Shown here piece after piece: positions 45,143 through 53,165 of a stretch of DNA of 64,000 nucleotides. The stretch is taken from NCBI GenBank assembly GCA_965227935.1, contig CBDDGS010000043.1, positions 1,054,001-1,118,000 of the forward strand, in the 5' to 3' direction. Each line of letters starts with the position of its first letter. The stretch's first letter is position 1. A program made the position numbers and the translations under genes. The stretch comes from JAWPMT01 sp965227935. Its GTDB lineage: Bacteria > Bacteroidota > Bacteroidia > Cytophagales > Cyclobacteriaceae. The notes under the pieces were generated by a model, which made no database searches, was not told the origin of the DNA, and worked only from the letters and a program-made list of their open reading frames with translations.

Positions 45143-46087
45143 ATGGAGAATGCAGCAGTCGCGAGGGATGAGTTCTATTGGTCGGACCTGAAGGAGCCTC
45201 ACCTCAGCAGGCGGAAAAATATCATGTCCGAACATCCCGAGGTTCGTTCCCTGTTTGGCATCGACAGGAGCATTCTACCGATCACTTCATTTTGGATCAT
45301 TCTGCAGCTGACAATCGCCTATTTCGTCCCGGCACATGCCGGATGGGCGATACTGATGGCGTTGGTCTTTGGAAGCATCATCAGCCACGTGCTCTTCCTC
45401 GCGATTCATGAGATCACGCACAACCTGGCTTTCAAAAAAGAAGCGTACAACAATATCCTGGCAATTGCCGCCAACTTTCCGTTGGTGATTCCTTACGCGA
45501 TGGCATTCAAGCGCTACCACCACCTGCACCATTGGAGCCAGGGCGACGTGGAAGACGATGTAGATATCCCCAGCGAAGCAGAAGCGAAGATCTTCAAGGG
45601 ACGCATAGGCAAGTTTATCTGGTTGATCAACCAACTGCTGTTTTATGCATTTCGCCCGGTATTTATCAGACCCCTGAAAATGGACAAATGGCAAGTGATC
45701 AACCTGCTGGCTCAGCTGGCATTTATCATCCCATTTACAATGTGGGTTGGTGGTTATGGACTACTTTATCTGGGGCTTTCAATGTTCTTCGCCGGTGGCC
45801 TAAACCCTTTGGCAGGGCATTTCATTTCTGAGCACTACGTCTTCAAGGAGGGTCAGGAAACCTATTCCTATTACGGCTTTTGGAACAAGATCACCTTCAA
45901 CGTCGGCTACCACAATGAGCACCATGATTTCCCTTCCATTCCTGGCTCAAAGCTGCCGGAATTGAAGTCGATCGCATCAGAATACTACGACGATCTTTAC
46001 GCCCACAAGTCGTGGTCGAAAGTGCTGTGGGATTTTGTGATGAGGAAAGACGTATCGCTCTACTCGAGAATCAAGCGAAAGGCCTAA
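45143..46087 (+). CDS. Sphingolipid delta-4 desaturase (DEGS1-like)
   Basis: A 314-residue membrane di-iron desaturase strikingly similar to animal dihydroceramide desaturase. The N terminus FYWSDLKEPHLSRRKNIM matches the lipid-desaturase domain that begins eukaryotic DEGS. Three histidine boxes are H89-x3-H93 (HEITHN), H126-xx-H129-H130 (HHLHH) and H257-xx-H260-H261 (HNEHH), with GHFISEHYVF and YSYYGF as in DEGS1. The reaction would be introduction of the 4,5-trans double bond in a ceramide base. Many Bacteroidota make sphingolipids, so a substrate is plausible. No spt gene is in the window, and desaturation of another lipid cannot be excluded. Confidence 0.85.
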   Translation: MENAAVARDEFYWSDLKEPHLSRRKNIMSEHPEVRSLFGIDRSILPITSFWIILQLTIAYFVPAHAGWAILMALVFGSIISHVLFLAIHEITHNLAFKKEAYNNILAIAANFPLVIPYAMAFKRYHHLHHWSQGDVEDDVDIPSEAEAKIFKGRIGKFIWLINQLLFYAFRPVFIRPLKMDKWQVINLLAQLAFIIPFTMWVGGYGLLYLGLSMFFAGGLNPLAGHFISEHYVFKEGQETYSYYGFWNKITFNVGYHNEHHDFPSIPGSKLPELKSIASEYYDDLYAHKSWSKVLWDFVMRKDVSLYSRIKRKA

Positions 46088-46516
46088 CTACCAGGGAGCC
46101 TCGATGCCGCCATTGGTGGCGAGATCGGCTGAAAGCACTTCCTCGACCTCATCGAAAAGCACATCTCCTTGAAACTCAATTCGGGAAACATGATGCTTGT
46201 GAGCAATCACTTCCAGTAGGTTGGAGCTCTGCACATAGTACAGGACCACTTCGGCATCTACCAGATGCTTCAACTGATTGGCCTCTATGCCCAATTCCAA
46301 CCCACGATTGATATAGTAGGTGTCACCGTACCCTTCAATCTCAAAAATTACGTCCTGGGTCTCTTCGTCAGTCGCGACTGATTTGATAAAACCCTGGACC
46401 AATACCGTGTTTTCACTCGTCGGTAATGGGATAGGCTGAACAGCCAATAATACCGCTCCAAAGAACAGCGTGCTGACTACCGAGAAGGCAATAATGATTT
46501 TTGTGGCTCTTGACAT
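46088..46516 (-). CDS. Hypothetical membrane-anchored protein
   Basis: A 142-residue protein with an N-terminal helix (IIIAFSVVSTLFFGAVLLAV) and a small beta-rich domain outside or periplasmic (VLVQGFIKSVATDEE, VIFEIEGYGDTYYI). An OB-like fold is conceivable from strand pattern, but no family was recognised. Its stop directly abuts the stop of the desaturase gene, convergent. A 13-nt element, CCTCAAAAAATGC, lies 20 bp upstream of its start and recurs before the DUF1080 gene. Confidence 0.6.
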   Translation of the reverse strand: MSRATKIIIAFSVVSTLFFGAVLLAVQPIPLPTSENTVLVQGFIKSVATDEETQDVIFEIEGYGDTYYINRGLELGIEANQLKHLVDAEVVLYYVQSSNLLEVIAHKHHVSRIEFQGDVLFDEVEEVLSADLATNGGIEAPW

Positions 46517-46661
46517 AGGCGTGAATAGTTAGTCCCCCTCAAAAAATGCGGTGGAAATGGGGCCTTTGTCAAAATTTAGTAGATCCTCATCAAACCGTTA
46601 TTTGGAAATTGAAGAGCGGGGTAATTCATGGAGTGAACCTGCCTTTACAAAAAGAAGCAAC

Positions 46662-47567
46662 TCAATACTGACAGTCCTCGGGACAGTCTTTGACGTAATA
46701 GGACTTATAGTTTTTTGCTTTCTTGTCCATGCAACCACAGAGATTTAGCAACTCGATGTTTCGGAAGTCAATCGCATGCGACTCGGCCTGTAATGCGATA
46801 TATCCCTCTGTCAAGAGTTCTCCGTCTCGGTCGATCCAGCTTTGCTTGTCTCTCGTGACACCCATTCTATCCCAGTCTTGTCCCTCTAAGGCCTTTGATA
46901 TGAGTCCTCCCCCGATTTGCGGACGCTGGAACCGTAGCACAGTATCTCCTTCGATCAGGAAGATCATCTCCTCCCCTCCGAGCACGATGGCCTCTGTGGT
47001 CACCCACTGATCACCGTGATAGGTCTGTGAAGTGGAGCTAATACAGTGATCGTAGTTAACGGTATCACCCATCTCGACAGCGGTGCCAGGGGTGCATACA
47101 TTGGCGGTGGTCCTATCCCCTTCTCCCAGTCCGCCAAGCATCTGCAGTTCGACGGATACAGGAAAGTGCTGCCCGATCTCATTGCTGGCTGCCGACTGGC
47201 TATGTAGCATCACACCGGAGTTGCGAACGTTCCACTCTGCGCCACCGGGGGTCTGTTCGCCCAGAAATCGGTAATCCATTCGCAGTCGATAATACGAATA
47301 GGGCTGCTCGTAATACATGTGCCCATACAGCTCACCAAAGGTCTCATACTCGTCGTACTTCACCCGGATCATGCTGTCTTCGACGACGAACGTATTGAGA
47401 GGATTTTCCCCGACCTCGTAGCCGGCGATTTTGATATCCCAACCAGTGAGATCCGTGCCATTGAAGAGAGAGATCCATTCTTCCTGGTCGTAAGAGGTCT
47501 GCGGCTGCTGGTCACATGAAACAATAATGAGCAGTGCAAAAGAGCTGAGTAAGGTCAGGGATTTCAT
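46662..47567 (-). CDS. DUF1080 lipoprotein
   Basis: A 301-residue lipoprotein (signal ending LLIIVSC) with a beta-jellyroll DUF1080 domain, formerly called 3-keto-disaccharide hydrolase: WISLFNGTDLTGWDIKI near the start, GEQTPGGAEWNVRNSGVML in the middle, and IALQAESHAIDFRNIELLNL at the end. A C-terminal cysteine-rich tail (CGCMDKKAKN, CPEDC) follows the domain and may be an extra disulfide or metal site. DUF1080 proteins act on saccharides in Bacteroidota; the substrate is not known. It shares an upstream element with the 46088 gene. Confidence 0.85.
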   Translation of the reverse strand: MKSLTLLSSFALLIIVSCDQQPQTSYDQEEWISLFNGTDLTGWDIKIAGYEVGENPLNTFVVEDSMIRVKYDEYETFGELYGHMYYEQPYSYYRLRMDYRFLGEQTPGGAEWNVRNSGVMLHSQSAASNEIGQHFPVSVELQMLGGLGEGDRTTANVCTPGTAVEMGDTVNYDHCISSTSQTYHGDQWVTTEAIVLGGEEMIFLIEGDTVLRFQRPQIGGGLISKALEGQDWDRMGVTRDKQSWIDRDGELLTEGYIALQAESHAIDFRNIELLNLCGCMDKKAKNYKSYYVKDCPEDCQY

Positions 47568-47631
47568 GAGAGGAAGATACTCCCCTACAAGCTGTCAGCA
47601 AAAGTGTCGCCTCAAAAAATGCCGATTGGGG

Positions 47632-48534
47632 TTACTGTCTCATCTTCTCGTAGTCCAACAACACCAACCTGATGCTGGCCACCACCAACTCGGGATCTTC
47701 CCAGTGGACGAAATGACCGGCGTCGCCACTATATAGTAACATGCCCTTGTCCACGGACTGAATGACATCGGTCCATCGGGCTACGCGATGCCTCGTTTTT
47801 GAGCGGAAGACCGCTTCATCATCATACTCCTTGCTCCGCATGTGTTCTGGCATTCCAAACCTTCCACCGACTACGATATGTACTGGAATATTCGGAAGTG
47901 GACTTTCAGCGATCTCTCTAAAATCTTCGTCCCTGAGGTCCTCCAGGAGTTCACCCTCTTCTATGATGGCAGGTGGAGCATCCGCTCTTCGCTTTCGCAG
48001 GTTGTCGGTCACCTGTTGCACCATCTTGTCGATACGCTCCTCATCCCAGCCCAGATCGCGGTAATAGTCCCTTTTGTTTTCCTGCGTCTCCGTGAAGTCC
48101 CCTGGATCGATGATAACCAGTCCCGCGAGTTTCTCGGGGTAGTACACTGCAAAACCACGAACAAAGACCCCTCCCAGAGAATGGCCCACCAGGACATAGG
48201 GAGGCTCCACCTCCACTTCATCAAGCACCTTCAACAGCTTGTCAGATACATTCTTCAAAGTGGGTATCAGATCATCGTGCTCTGACTCGCCGATTCCCGG
48301 TCGTTCGTAAGCGACGACAGGAGCCAGCTCCGCAATCCCTGGGAGCACCTTGTCCCAATGACCTATCGGCGTACCGGCACCACTCTCAAGGACAATGACA
48401 GGCTGCCCGTCGACCCTTTGGTCGATACCCATTGTGTTGACATGTACTTTGTAGCCATCGATCTGAACAAAACGGTCCTGGGCGGCTAGAAGGCAGGGTA
48501 TCAGGACGAGGGCGCTGAATGGTAGAAGTTTCAT
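47632..48534 (-). CDS. Exported alpha/beta hydrolase
   Basis: A 300-residue protein with a signal peptide (LPFSALVLIPCLLAA) and the alpha/beta-hydrolase fold: nucleophile serine in LVGHSLGGVFVRG, and catalytic histidine in GDAGHFVHWEDPE. The acid is probably the Asp of IIDPGD or one nearby. Substrate is unknown. A longer reading back to 48654 adds 40 residues without family pattern; the ATG at 48534 gives a proper signal peptide. An inverted repeat lies about 30 bp upstream. Confidence 0.82.
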   Translation of the reverse strand: MKLLPFSALVLIPCLLAAQDRFVQIDGYKVHVNTMGIDQRVDGQPVIVLESGAGTPIGHWDKVLPGIAELAPVVAYERPGIGESEHDDLIPTLKNVSDKLLKVLDEVEVEPPYVLVGHSLGGVFVRGFAVYYPEKLAGLVIIDPGDFTETQENKRDYYRDLGWDEERIDKMVQQVTDNLRKRRADAPPAIIEEGELLEDLRDEDFREIAESPLPNIPVHIVVGGRFGMPEHMRSKEYDDEAVFRSKTRHRVARWTDVIQSVDKGMLLYSGDAGHFVHWEDPELVVASIRLVLLDYEKMRQ

Positions 48535-48564
48535 ATTCACAGGTTTATGATCCTTCAACCTCCC

Positions 48565-48580
48565 AACTAAAGATTTAGTT
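48565..48580. promoter_or_regulatory. Inverted repeat AACTAAA-GA-TTTAGTT
   Basis: Perfect 7-bp arms (48565-48571, 48574-48580) around a 2-nt centre, about 30 bp upstream of the alpha/beta hydrolase start. It has the size and position of an operator. Confidence 0.3.
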
Positions 48581-48597
48581 CGGATCTTTTTTATTGT

Positions 48598-48736
48598 AAT
48601 GCCAGGCGACTGGCCCAGGGATAGCGGCGATACCAGGCATGGCAACGTGGGCAAGGTCGCGCGGCCGTCGGTAAAGCCAATAGCCCGGTGCTGCCGCGGA
48701 GAGTAACGGAGGGGCAGCGGGGCCCCTCTTTATCGC
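48598..48736. other. GC-rich non-coding block downstream of accC
   Basis: This block lies after the accC stop and holds no convincing gene. It includes a hairpin, GAGGGGC-AGCGGG-GCCCCTC (48711-48730), followed by TTTAT on the plus strand. CTGGCC, GGCA, GGGC and TCGCG words recur in order in the reverse complement of the block at 13561-13680, suggesting a shared repeat family, though the similarity is weak. It may be a repeat, a structured RNA or simply terminator-related. Confidence 0.35.
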
Positions 48737-50083
48737 TTACTTCAACTTTGAAAAATCGTAGTCGTCGAGGAACTTCGTTGTAAACTGGCCGGAACGGAAT
48801 TTCTCATTGTCCATCAGCTCGAGGTGCAATGGAATGGTCGTCTTCACACCCTCAATCACCATCTCGCTCAATGAACGCTTCATTTTGATGATCGCCTCCT
48901 CGCGCGTCTGCGCCGACACGATCAGCTTCGCGATCATAGAATCGTAGTAAGGCGGAATCGTATACCCGGAATACACGTGCGTATCGATCCTAACCCCGTG
49001 ACCCCCAGGAAGGTGAAGGTTTGAAATTCGACCGGGACTGGGCCTGAAATCGTTGCCCGGATCTTCCGCATTGATTCGGCACTCAATGGCATGAAGCTGC
49101 GGATAATAATTGCGGCCAGAGATCTCGATGCCCGCGGCCACTTTTATCTGCTCCTTGATCAAGTCGAAGTCGGTCACTTCCTCCGTGATCGGGTGCTCGA
49201 CCTGTATCCGGGTGTTCATCTCCATAAAGTAGAAATCCCCGTGTTTGTCAACCAGGAACTCCACCGTACCGGCACCTTCGTATTTGATGGCTTCCGCGCC
49301 TTTGATGGCTGCGTCACCCATTCGCTCTCGCAACTCCTGTGAGACGATCGGCGACGGGGTCTCTTCGATCAACTTCTGATGGCGTCGCTGGATGGAGCAA
49401 TCTCTTTCTGACAGGTGACAAACCCGTCCGCGGCTATCACCGACCACCTGGATCTCGATATGTCGCGGTTCCTCTACGAATTTCTCCAGGTAGAGTCCGT
49501 CGTTGCCAAAGGCGGCGCCAGCTTCCTGCCGCGCGCTGTCCCAGGCTTTTTTGAACTGGCTCTCCTCGTGTACCAGCCGCATCCCTTTGCCACCACCACC
49601 GGCGGTTGCCTTGAGCATCACAGGGTAGCCCACTTCTTTGGCCAGTCCCATTCCCTGCTCGACGGAATCCAGCAGCCCTTCGGACCCAGGGATCGTGGGC
49701 ACACCTGCTTTTTGCATAGTGGCCTTTGCCGTAGCCTTGTCGCCCATGGCGTTGATCATATCGGGACTGGCGCCGATGAACTTTATGCCGTACTCCGTAC
49801 AAACACTAGAGAACTCGGCATTTTCCGCAAGGAAACCATACCCTGGATGGATAGCATCAGCATTGGTGATCTCCGCGGCAGAGATGATGTTGGGAATCTT
49901 GAGGTAAGACTCACGGCCCATTGCAGGTCCGACGCACACCGCCTCATCCGCAAATCGTACATGCAGACTGTCTGCATCAGCTGTAGAGTAAACGGCCACC
50001 GTCTTGATGCCCATTTCTTTGCACGTACGGATTATCCGCAATGCAATCTCACCACGATTGGCAATCAGTATCTTGTTAAACAT
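48737..50083 (-). CDS. accC: Acetyl-CoA carboxylase, biotin carboxylase subunit
   Basis: A 448-residue ATP-grasp enzyme carboxylating the biotin of AccB with bicarbonate and ATP, the first half of malonyl-CoA formation. The N terminus MFNKILIANRGEIALRIIRT, glycine-rich KATAGGGGKGMRLV, the RDCSIQRRHQKLIEE segment and MNTRIQVEHPITEEVT are canonical. Length matches E. coli AccC (449). It is 12 bp after accB on the minus strand, so they form an operon. A GC-rich block follows the stop. Confidence 0.97.
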   Translation of the reverse strand: MFNKILIANRGEIALRIIRTCKEMGIKTVAVYSTADADSLHVRFADEAVCVGPAMGRESYLKIPNIISAAEITNADAIHPGYGFLAENAEFSSVCTEYGIKFIGASPDMINAMGDKATAKATMQKAGVPTIPGSEGLLDSVEQGMGLAKEVGYPVMLKATAGGGGKGMRLVHEESQFKKAWDSARQEAGAAFGNDGLYLEKFVEEPRHIEIQVVGDSRGRVCHLSERDCSIQRRHQKLIEETPSPIVSQELRERMGDAAIKGAEAIKYEGAGTVEFLVDKHGDFYFMEMNTRIQVEHPITEEVTDFDLIKEQIKVAAGIEISGRNYYPQLHAIECRINAEDPGNDFRPSPGRISNLHLPGGHGVRIDTHVYSGYTIPPYYDSMIAKLIVSAQTREEAIIKMKRSLSEMVIEGVKTTIPLHLELMDNEKFRSGQFTTKFLDDYDFSKLK

Positions 50084-50095
50084 GGAGATGGTCTT

Positions 50096-50584
50096 TTAGG
50101 ATGGATCGACCAGGAAGAGTGGCTGATCATATTCGACCGGCGATGCATTGTCGACCAGCACTTTCACGATCTTACCAGCGACATCTGACTCGATCTCATT
50201 GAATAGCTTCATGGCCTCGACAATACAGACGGTCATGCCTTTCGTCACCTCCGAGCCTACACTCACAAAGGCATCAGATTCTGGGGATGAAGACCTGTAG
50301 AAGGTCCCAATCATGGGTGACTTGATGGTAACCAGTTTGTCGTCTCCTGCCGCAGCATCCGCTTTTGGTGCGCTGGGCTCGGCAGGTGCCGGAGCGGGTG
50401 CGCTAGCCGCGGGAGGGGCTGCCACAGGTGCAGGCATTGCCACAGGCGCAGGAGCCGCAGCCACTGCCGGGGCATCCATTGACCGTTTCACGCTGATCTT
50501 GAATTCTTGTGTCTCGATATTCACTTCCTCGAGTCCAGTCTCAGAAATGAAATCGATCAAGTCTCTGATTTCTTTGGCCTTCAT
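50096..50584 (-). CDS. accB: Acetyl-CoA carboxylase biotin carboxyl carrier protein
   Basis: A 162-residue carrier with an N-terminal segment, an Ala/Pro-rich linker at about 38-80, and the biotinyl domain. K126 in IVEAMKLFNEIE receives biotin. It lies between efp and accC. A strong promoter match directly behind efp (50649-50677) suggests it can be transcribed separately from the upstream genes. The two-stage enzyme would need AccA/AccD, which are not in the window. Confidence 0.97.
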   Translation of the reverse strand: MKAKEIRDLIDFISETGLEEVNIETQEFKISVKRSMDAPAVAAAPAPVAMPAPVAAPPAASAPAPAPAEPSAPKADAAAGDDKLVTIKSPMIGTFYRSSSPESDAFVSVGSEVTKGMTVCIVEAMKLFNEIESDVAGKIVKVLVDNASPVEYDQPLFLVDPS

Positions 50585-50648
50585 TGGGTTAAATTCTTAA
50601 GTAGGTTTGGTGGTAATCTACCGCTTTAATGTTCAGTCGAAACCACCT

Positions 50649-50677
50649 CAAATTTATATTGTTTTGCTCAATGGCAA
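50649..50677 (-). promoter_or_regulatory. Bacteroidota-type promoter for accB-accC
   Basis: On the minus strand TTG (50675-50677), an 18-nt spacer and TAAATTTG (50649-50656) match TTG-N-TAnnTTTG well. It sits right after the efp stop (50682) and about 65 bp upstream of accB. Confidence 0.55.
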
Positions 50678-50681
50678 GTGC

Positions 50682-51248
50682 TTATTGCTTGACCCTCTCC
50701 ACGTAGTTCCCAGTGCGAGTGTCCACCTTGATCATATCATCCTGATTGATGAATAGCGGCACGTTGATGGTTGCACCTGTCTCCAACTCTGCGGGCTTAC
50801 TGGCATTTGTCGCAGTATCACCTTTCAAGCCCGGCTCAGTGTAAGTCACTTGCAGCTGGACGTGCTGAGGTAGTTCACAGCCGAGGATGCGGTCCTGCTC
50901 CACATGAACGAGGACTTCACACATTTCGCCATCCTTTAAGAACTGCGGGTTGGTGATGGATTCTTCGGGGATGGGTATCTGCTCAAATGTCTCTGAATTC
51001 ATGAAGTTGTAACCCAGGTCATCTTTGTAGAGGTACTGATAATTGTGCCGTTCTACCCGTGCCGTATTGATCTTGTGCCCAGCTGAGAAGGTGTTGTCGA
51101 TCACCTTGCCTGATGTCAGGCTCTTCAGTTTGGTACGCACGAATGCAGGGCCTTTGCCCGGCTTCACATGCTGAAATTCGACAATGCTAAAAAGGTCGTG
51201 GTTATACTCAATTACCAAACCGTTTTTGATATCTGCCGTAGTAGCCAT
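50682..51248 (-). CDS. efp: Elongation factor P
   Basis: A 188-residue three-domain EF-P that relieves ribosome stalling at polyproline. The tip loop HVKPGKGPAF carries K32, the residue that is modified in many bacteria; no modification genes (epmA/epmB or earP) are in the window. The C-terminal GDTATNASKPAELETGA-type motif is normal. It lies between fabH and accB, the usual order in this phylum, 34 bp from fabH. Confidence 0.97.
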   Translation of the reverse strand: MATTADIKNGLVIEYNHDLFSIVEFQHVKPGKGPAFVRTKLKSLTSGKVIDNTFSAGHKINTARVERHNYQYLYKDDLGYNFMNSETFEQIPIPEESITNPQFLKDGEMCEVLVHVEQDRILGCELPQHVQLQVTYTEPGLKGDTATNASKPAELETGATINVPLFINQDDMIKVDTRTGNYVERVKQ

Positions 51249-51282
51249 CTCTCTAAAGGTCTATTGTAAATTGATCTATTAC

Positions 51283-52278
51283 TTAGGAATCGTAAGCCCA
51301 TTTCACCCAGGTGGCGCCCCAGGTAAAACCACCTCCGAATGCTGCGAGAACGATATTGTCACCCTTCTTCAATCTGGACTCATAATCCCACAAACAAAGG
51401 GGAATAGTCCCTGCCGTCGTGTTGCCGTAGTTTTGGATATTCAGCATCACTTTCTCCTCTCCCACACCCATGCGCTTGGCCGTTGCATCAATGATGCGCT
51501 TGTTGGCCTGGTGGGGTACGAGATAGGCAATGTCTTCGGCATTGAGATTGTTTCTTTCCATGATCTCCGCGGCTACGTCGGCCATATTAGTGACCGCAAA
51601 TTTGAAAACCGCTGATCCCTCCTGGTAAACGAAATGCTCACGGGCCTGAACAGTCTCCATGGTGGCCGGTTTTCTGCTACCACCAGCCTTCATGTGGAGA
51701 TGCGTTTCACCCGAACCATCTGACTTCAACACAGAGTCCATCACTCCTACTTCCTCCTCAGTGGCTTCGAGTAGGACCGCACCAGCACCATCTCCGAAGA
51801 TGATACAGGTAGCCCGATCCTGGTAATCGATGATAGAAGACATCTTGTCGCCACCGACGACTACAGCTTTCTTATATCTCCCCGTCTCGATGAACTGAGC
51901 TGCTGTGCTCAGTGCATAAATGAAACCAGAACAAGCCGCACCGATGTCATAGCTGAAAGAATTAACAGCACCGACCTCGTTAGCAATGACATTGGCTGTC
52001 GCCGGGAAAACCATGTCAGGCGTGACGGTCGCACACAGCAGCAAGTCGATTTCTGCAGGGTCCGTGTTCGTTTTCTCCAGCAGTTGTTTCACTGCCTTCG
52101 CTCCCATGACCGAAGTGCCTTGATTCTCACCTTTCAGAATATGCCTTTCGCGGATTCCGGTACGGGTAGTGATCCATTCGTCCGTGGTGTCTACGATGGT
52201 TTCCAGTTCCTTATTGGTGAGAACATATTCAGGAACATGTCCGCCCACACCCGTGATAGCAGCTCTGATTTTAGACAT
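51283..52278 (-). CDS. fabH: 3-oxoacyl-ACP synthase III
   Basis: A 331-residue condensing enzyme that joins acetyl-CoA (or branched primers) to malonyl-ACP to start fatty acid synthesis. The triad is C116 (GAACSGF), H256 (PHQANKR) and N286 (NYGNTTAG). Branched-chain primer use is common in the phylum but cannot be told here. A 14-bp perfect inverted repeat precedes the start at 52291-52323. It lies downstream of rpmF and DUF177. Confidence 0.97.
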   Translation of the reverse strand: MSKIRAAITGVGGHVPEYVLTNKELETIVDTTDEWITTRTGIRERHILKGENQGTSVMGAKAVKQLLEKTNTDPAEIDLLLCATVTPDMVFPATANVIANEVGAVNSFSYDIGAACSGFIYALSTAAQFIETGRYKKAVVVGGDKMSSIIDYQDRATCIIFGDGAGAVLLEATEEEVGVMDSVLKSDGSGETHLHMKAGGSRKPATMETVQAREHFVYQEGSAVFKFAVTNMADVAAEIMERNNLNAEDIAYLVPHQANKRIIDATAKRMGVGEEKVMLNIQNYGNTTAGTIPLCLWDYESRLKKGDNIVLAAFGGGFTWGATWVKWAYDS

Positions 52279-52290
52279 GATTGGCTAATA

Positions 52291-52323
52291 TAGAATCAGC
52301 CTGGGAATACCAGGCTGATTCTA
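52291..52323. repeat. 14-bp perfect inverted repeat between rpmF and fabH
   Basis: TAGAATCAGCCTGG (52291-52304), loop GAATA, CCAGGCTGATTCTA (52310-52323): an exact hairpin. On the minus strand it is followed by TATTAG rather than a T-tract, so it is not a typical terminator. It could be an attenuator, an RNA processing site or an operator for fabH. Confidence 0.75.
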
Positions 52324-52348
52324 TGGTTAAACTGTTACAAAATCTTAT

Positions 52349-52540
52349 TTAGGCCAGTACCTCTTTCTCCATGACCACCTTGCCCTTGTAGTAGAGCTTG
52401 CCCTCATGCCAGTGAGCGCGATGAGGTAGGTGGGCTTCTCCAGTGGTCTGACAGATCACGTAACCCTTGGGACTGGCTTTCACATGCGTTCGTCGCTTGT
52501 CCCTTCTAGTCTTCGAGATTTTTCGTTTAGGATGCGCCAT
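52349..52540 (-). CDS. rpmF: Ribosomal protein bL32
   Basis: A 63-residue L32 beginning MAHPKRKISKTRRDKRRTH. Only one cysteine (C30 in YVICQTTGE) remains, with several histidines in HLPHRAHWH, so the four-cysteine zinc site is not present in full. It lies downstream of DUF177 (19 bp gap), the usual pair. Confidence 0.97.
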   Translation of the reverse strand: MAHPKRKISKTRRDKRRTHVKASPKGYVICQTTGEAHLPHRAHWHEGKLYYKGKVVMEKEVLA

Positions 52541-52559
52541 TTCTTTTCCTTCGTTTTAT

Positions 52560-53084
52560 TTACTTCAATTTCTTCAATGCTTCCCACCGCGGATCGATGT
52601 CGTCTCCATCTTCACCATCATCGCTATCGTCCGCCTCAGAGACAAAGATCAGCTCGGGCCGCTCCTTGTCCGCAATATCCGGGTGGATCCTTTTCATGGG
52701 TACCGCCAGCAGCAGAAACTCATAAATGTACTCCGCAATATTGATATGCTGCGTCTCCCATGGGATCACCAGCACGTCATCACTGAGCTCACGCGCCTCC
52801 TCACCAAATTTGATGATCAGCTCCTTATCCACCGCTACATCCTGAGTGTAAGGTTTCAAGCTCACGTCGCAGATCAAATCCACTTTTGCAGTGATCTGGA
52901 AATGCAGTGACATCATAGTCTCCGTCTTGGTCAGACGAATGGTGCAGTTTCCAGAACCACCTTCTACTATACTTTGCTCGAAAAATTCAAGGAGTGCCGA
53001 CGTGATTTTGAACTCAAACTCGTGCTCACCATTGGTGAGGCGATGGAAGTTGATATCAAACTCTCTGAAGTCCTTCTTGTTCAT
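52560..53084 (-). CDS. DUF177 (YceD) family protein, 23S rRNA accumulation protein
   Basis: A 174-residue acidic cytoplasmic protein of the YceD/DUF177 family, with EVDLICDVSLKPYTQDV-like and ELIIKFGEEA motifs. The usual partner rpmF follows directly. E. coli YceD is linked to 23S rRNA accumulation; the Bacteroidota form is not studied in detail. A -7 box, TACCTTTG, lies 19 bp upstream. Confidence 0.85.
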   Translation of the reverse strand: MNKKDFREFDINFHRLTNGEHEFEFKITSALLEFFEQSIVEGGSGNCTIRLTKTETMMSLHFQITAKVDLICDVSLKPYTQDVAVDKELIIKFGEEARELSDDVLVIPWETQHINIAEYIYEFLLLAVPMKRIHPDIADKERPELIFVSEADDSDDGEDGDDIDPRWEALKKLK

Positions 53085-53102
53085 CGAGCAAAATTAGGAC
53101 CG

Positions 53103-53110
53103 CAAAGGTA
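53103..53110 (-). promoter_or_regulatory. -7 promoter box for DUF177-rpmF-fabH operon
   Basis: On the minus strand TACCTTTG matches the TAnnTTTG consensus exactly, 19 bp before the DUF177 start. The -33 region shows only TTTTC. Confidence 0.45.
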
Positions 53111-53120
53111 GTAATTATGT

Positions 53121-53146
53121 GAGAAAAGTTGGAGCCCCCTCTCCAA
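53121..53146 (-). terminator. Possible terminator after pdxA
   Basis: On the minus strand TTGGAG-AGGGGG-CTCCAA is followed by CTTTTC. The stem is only 6 bp, so this is tentative. It would separate pdxA from the DUF177 operon. Confidence 0.4.
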
Positions 53147-53165
53147 AAAAAGGTCAGCCCTCCTA

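Noticed and set aside
49415..50188. 257-residue plus-strand frame opposite accC/accB
   Set aside because: It runs antisense through a conserved enzyme and crosses a gene boundary without a sign of its own family.
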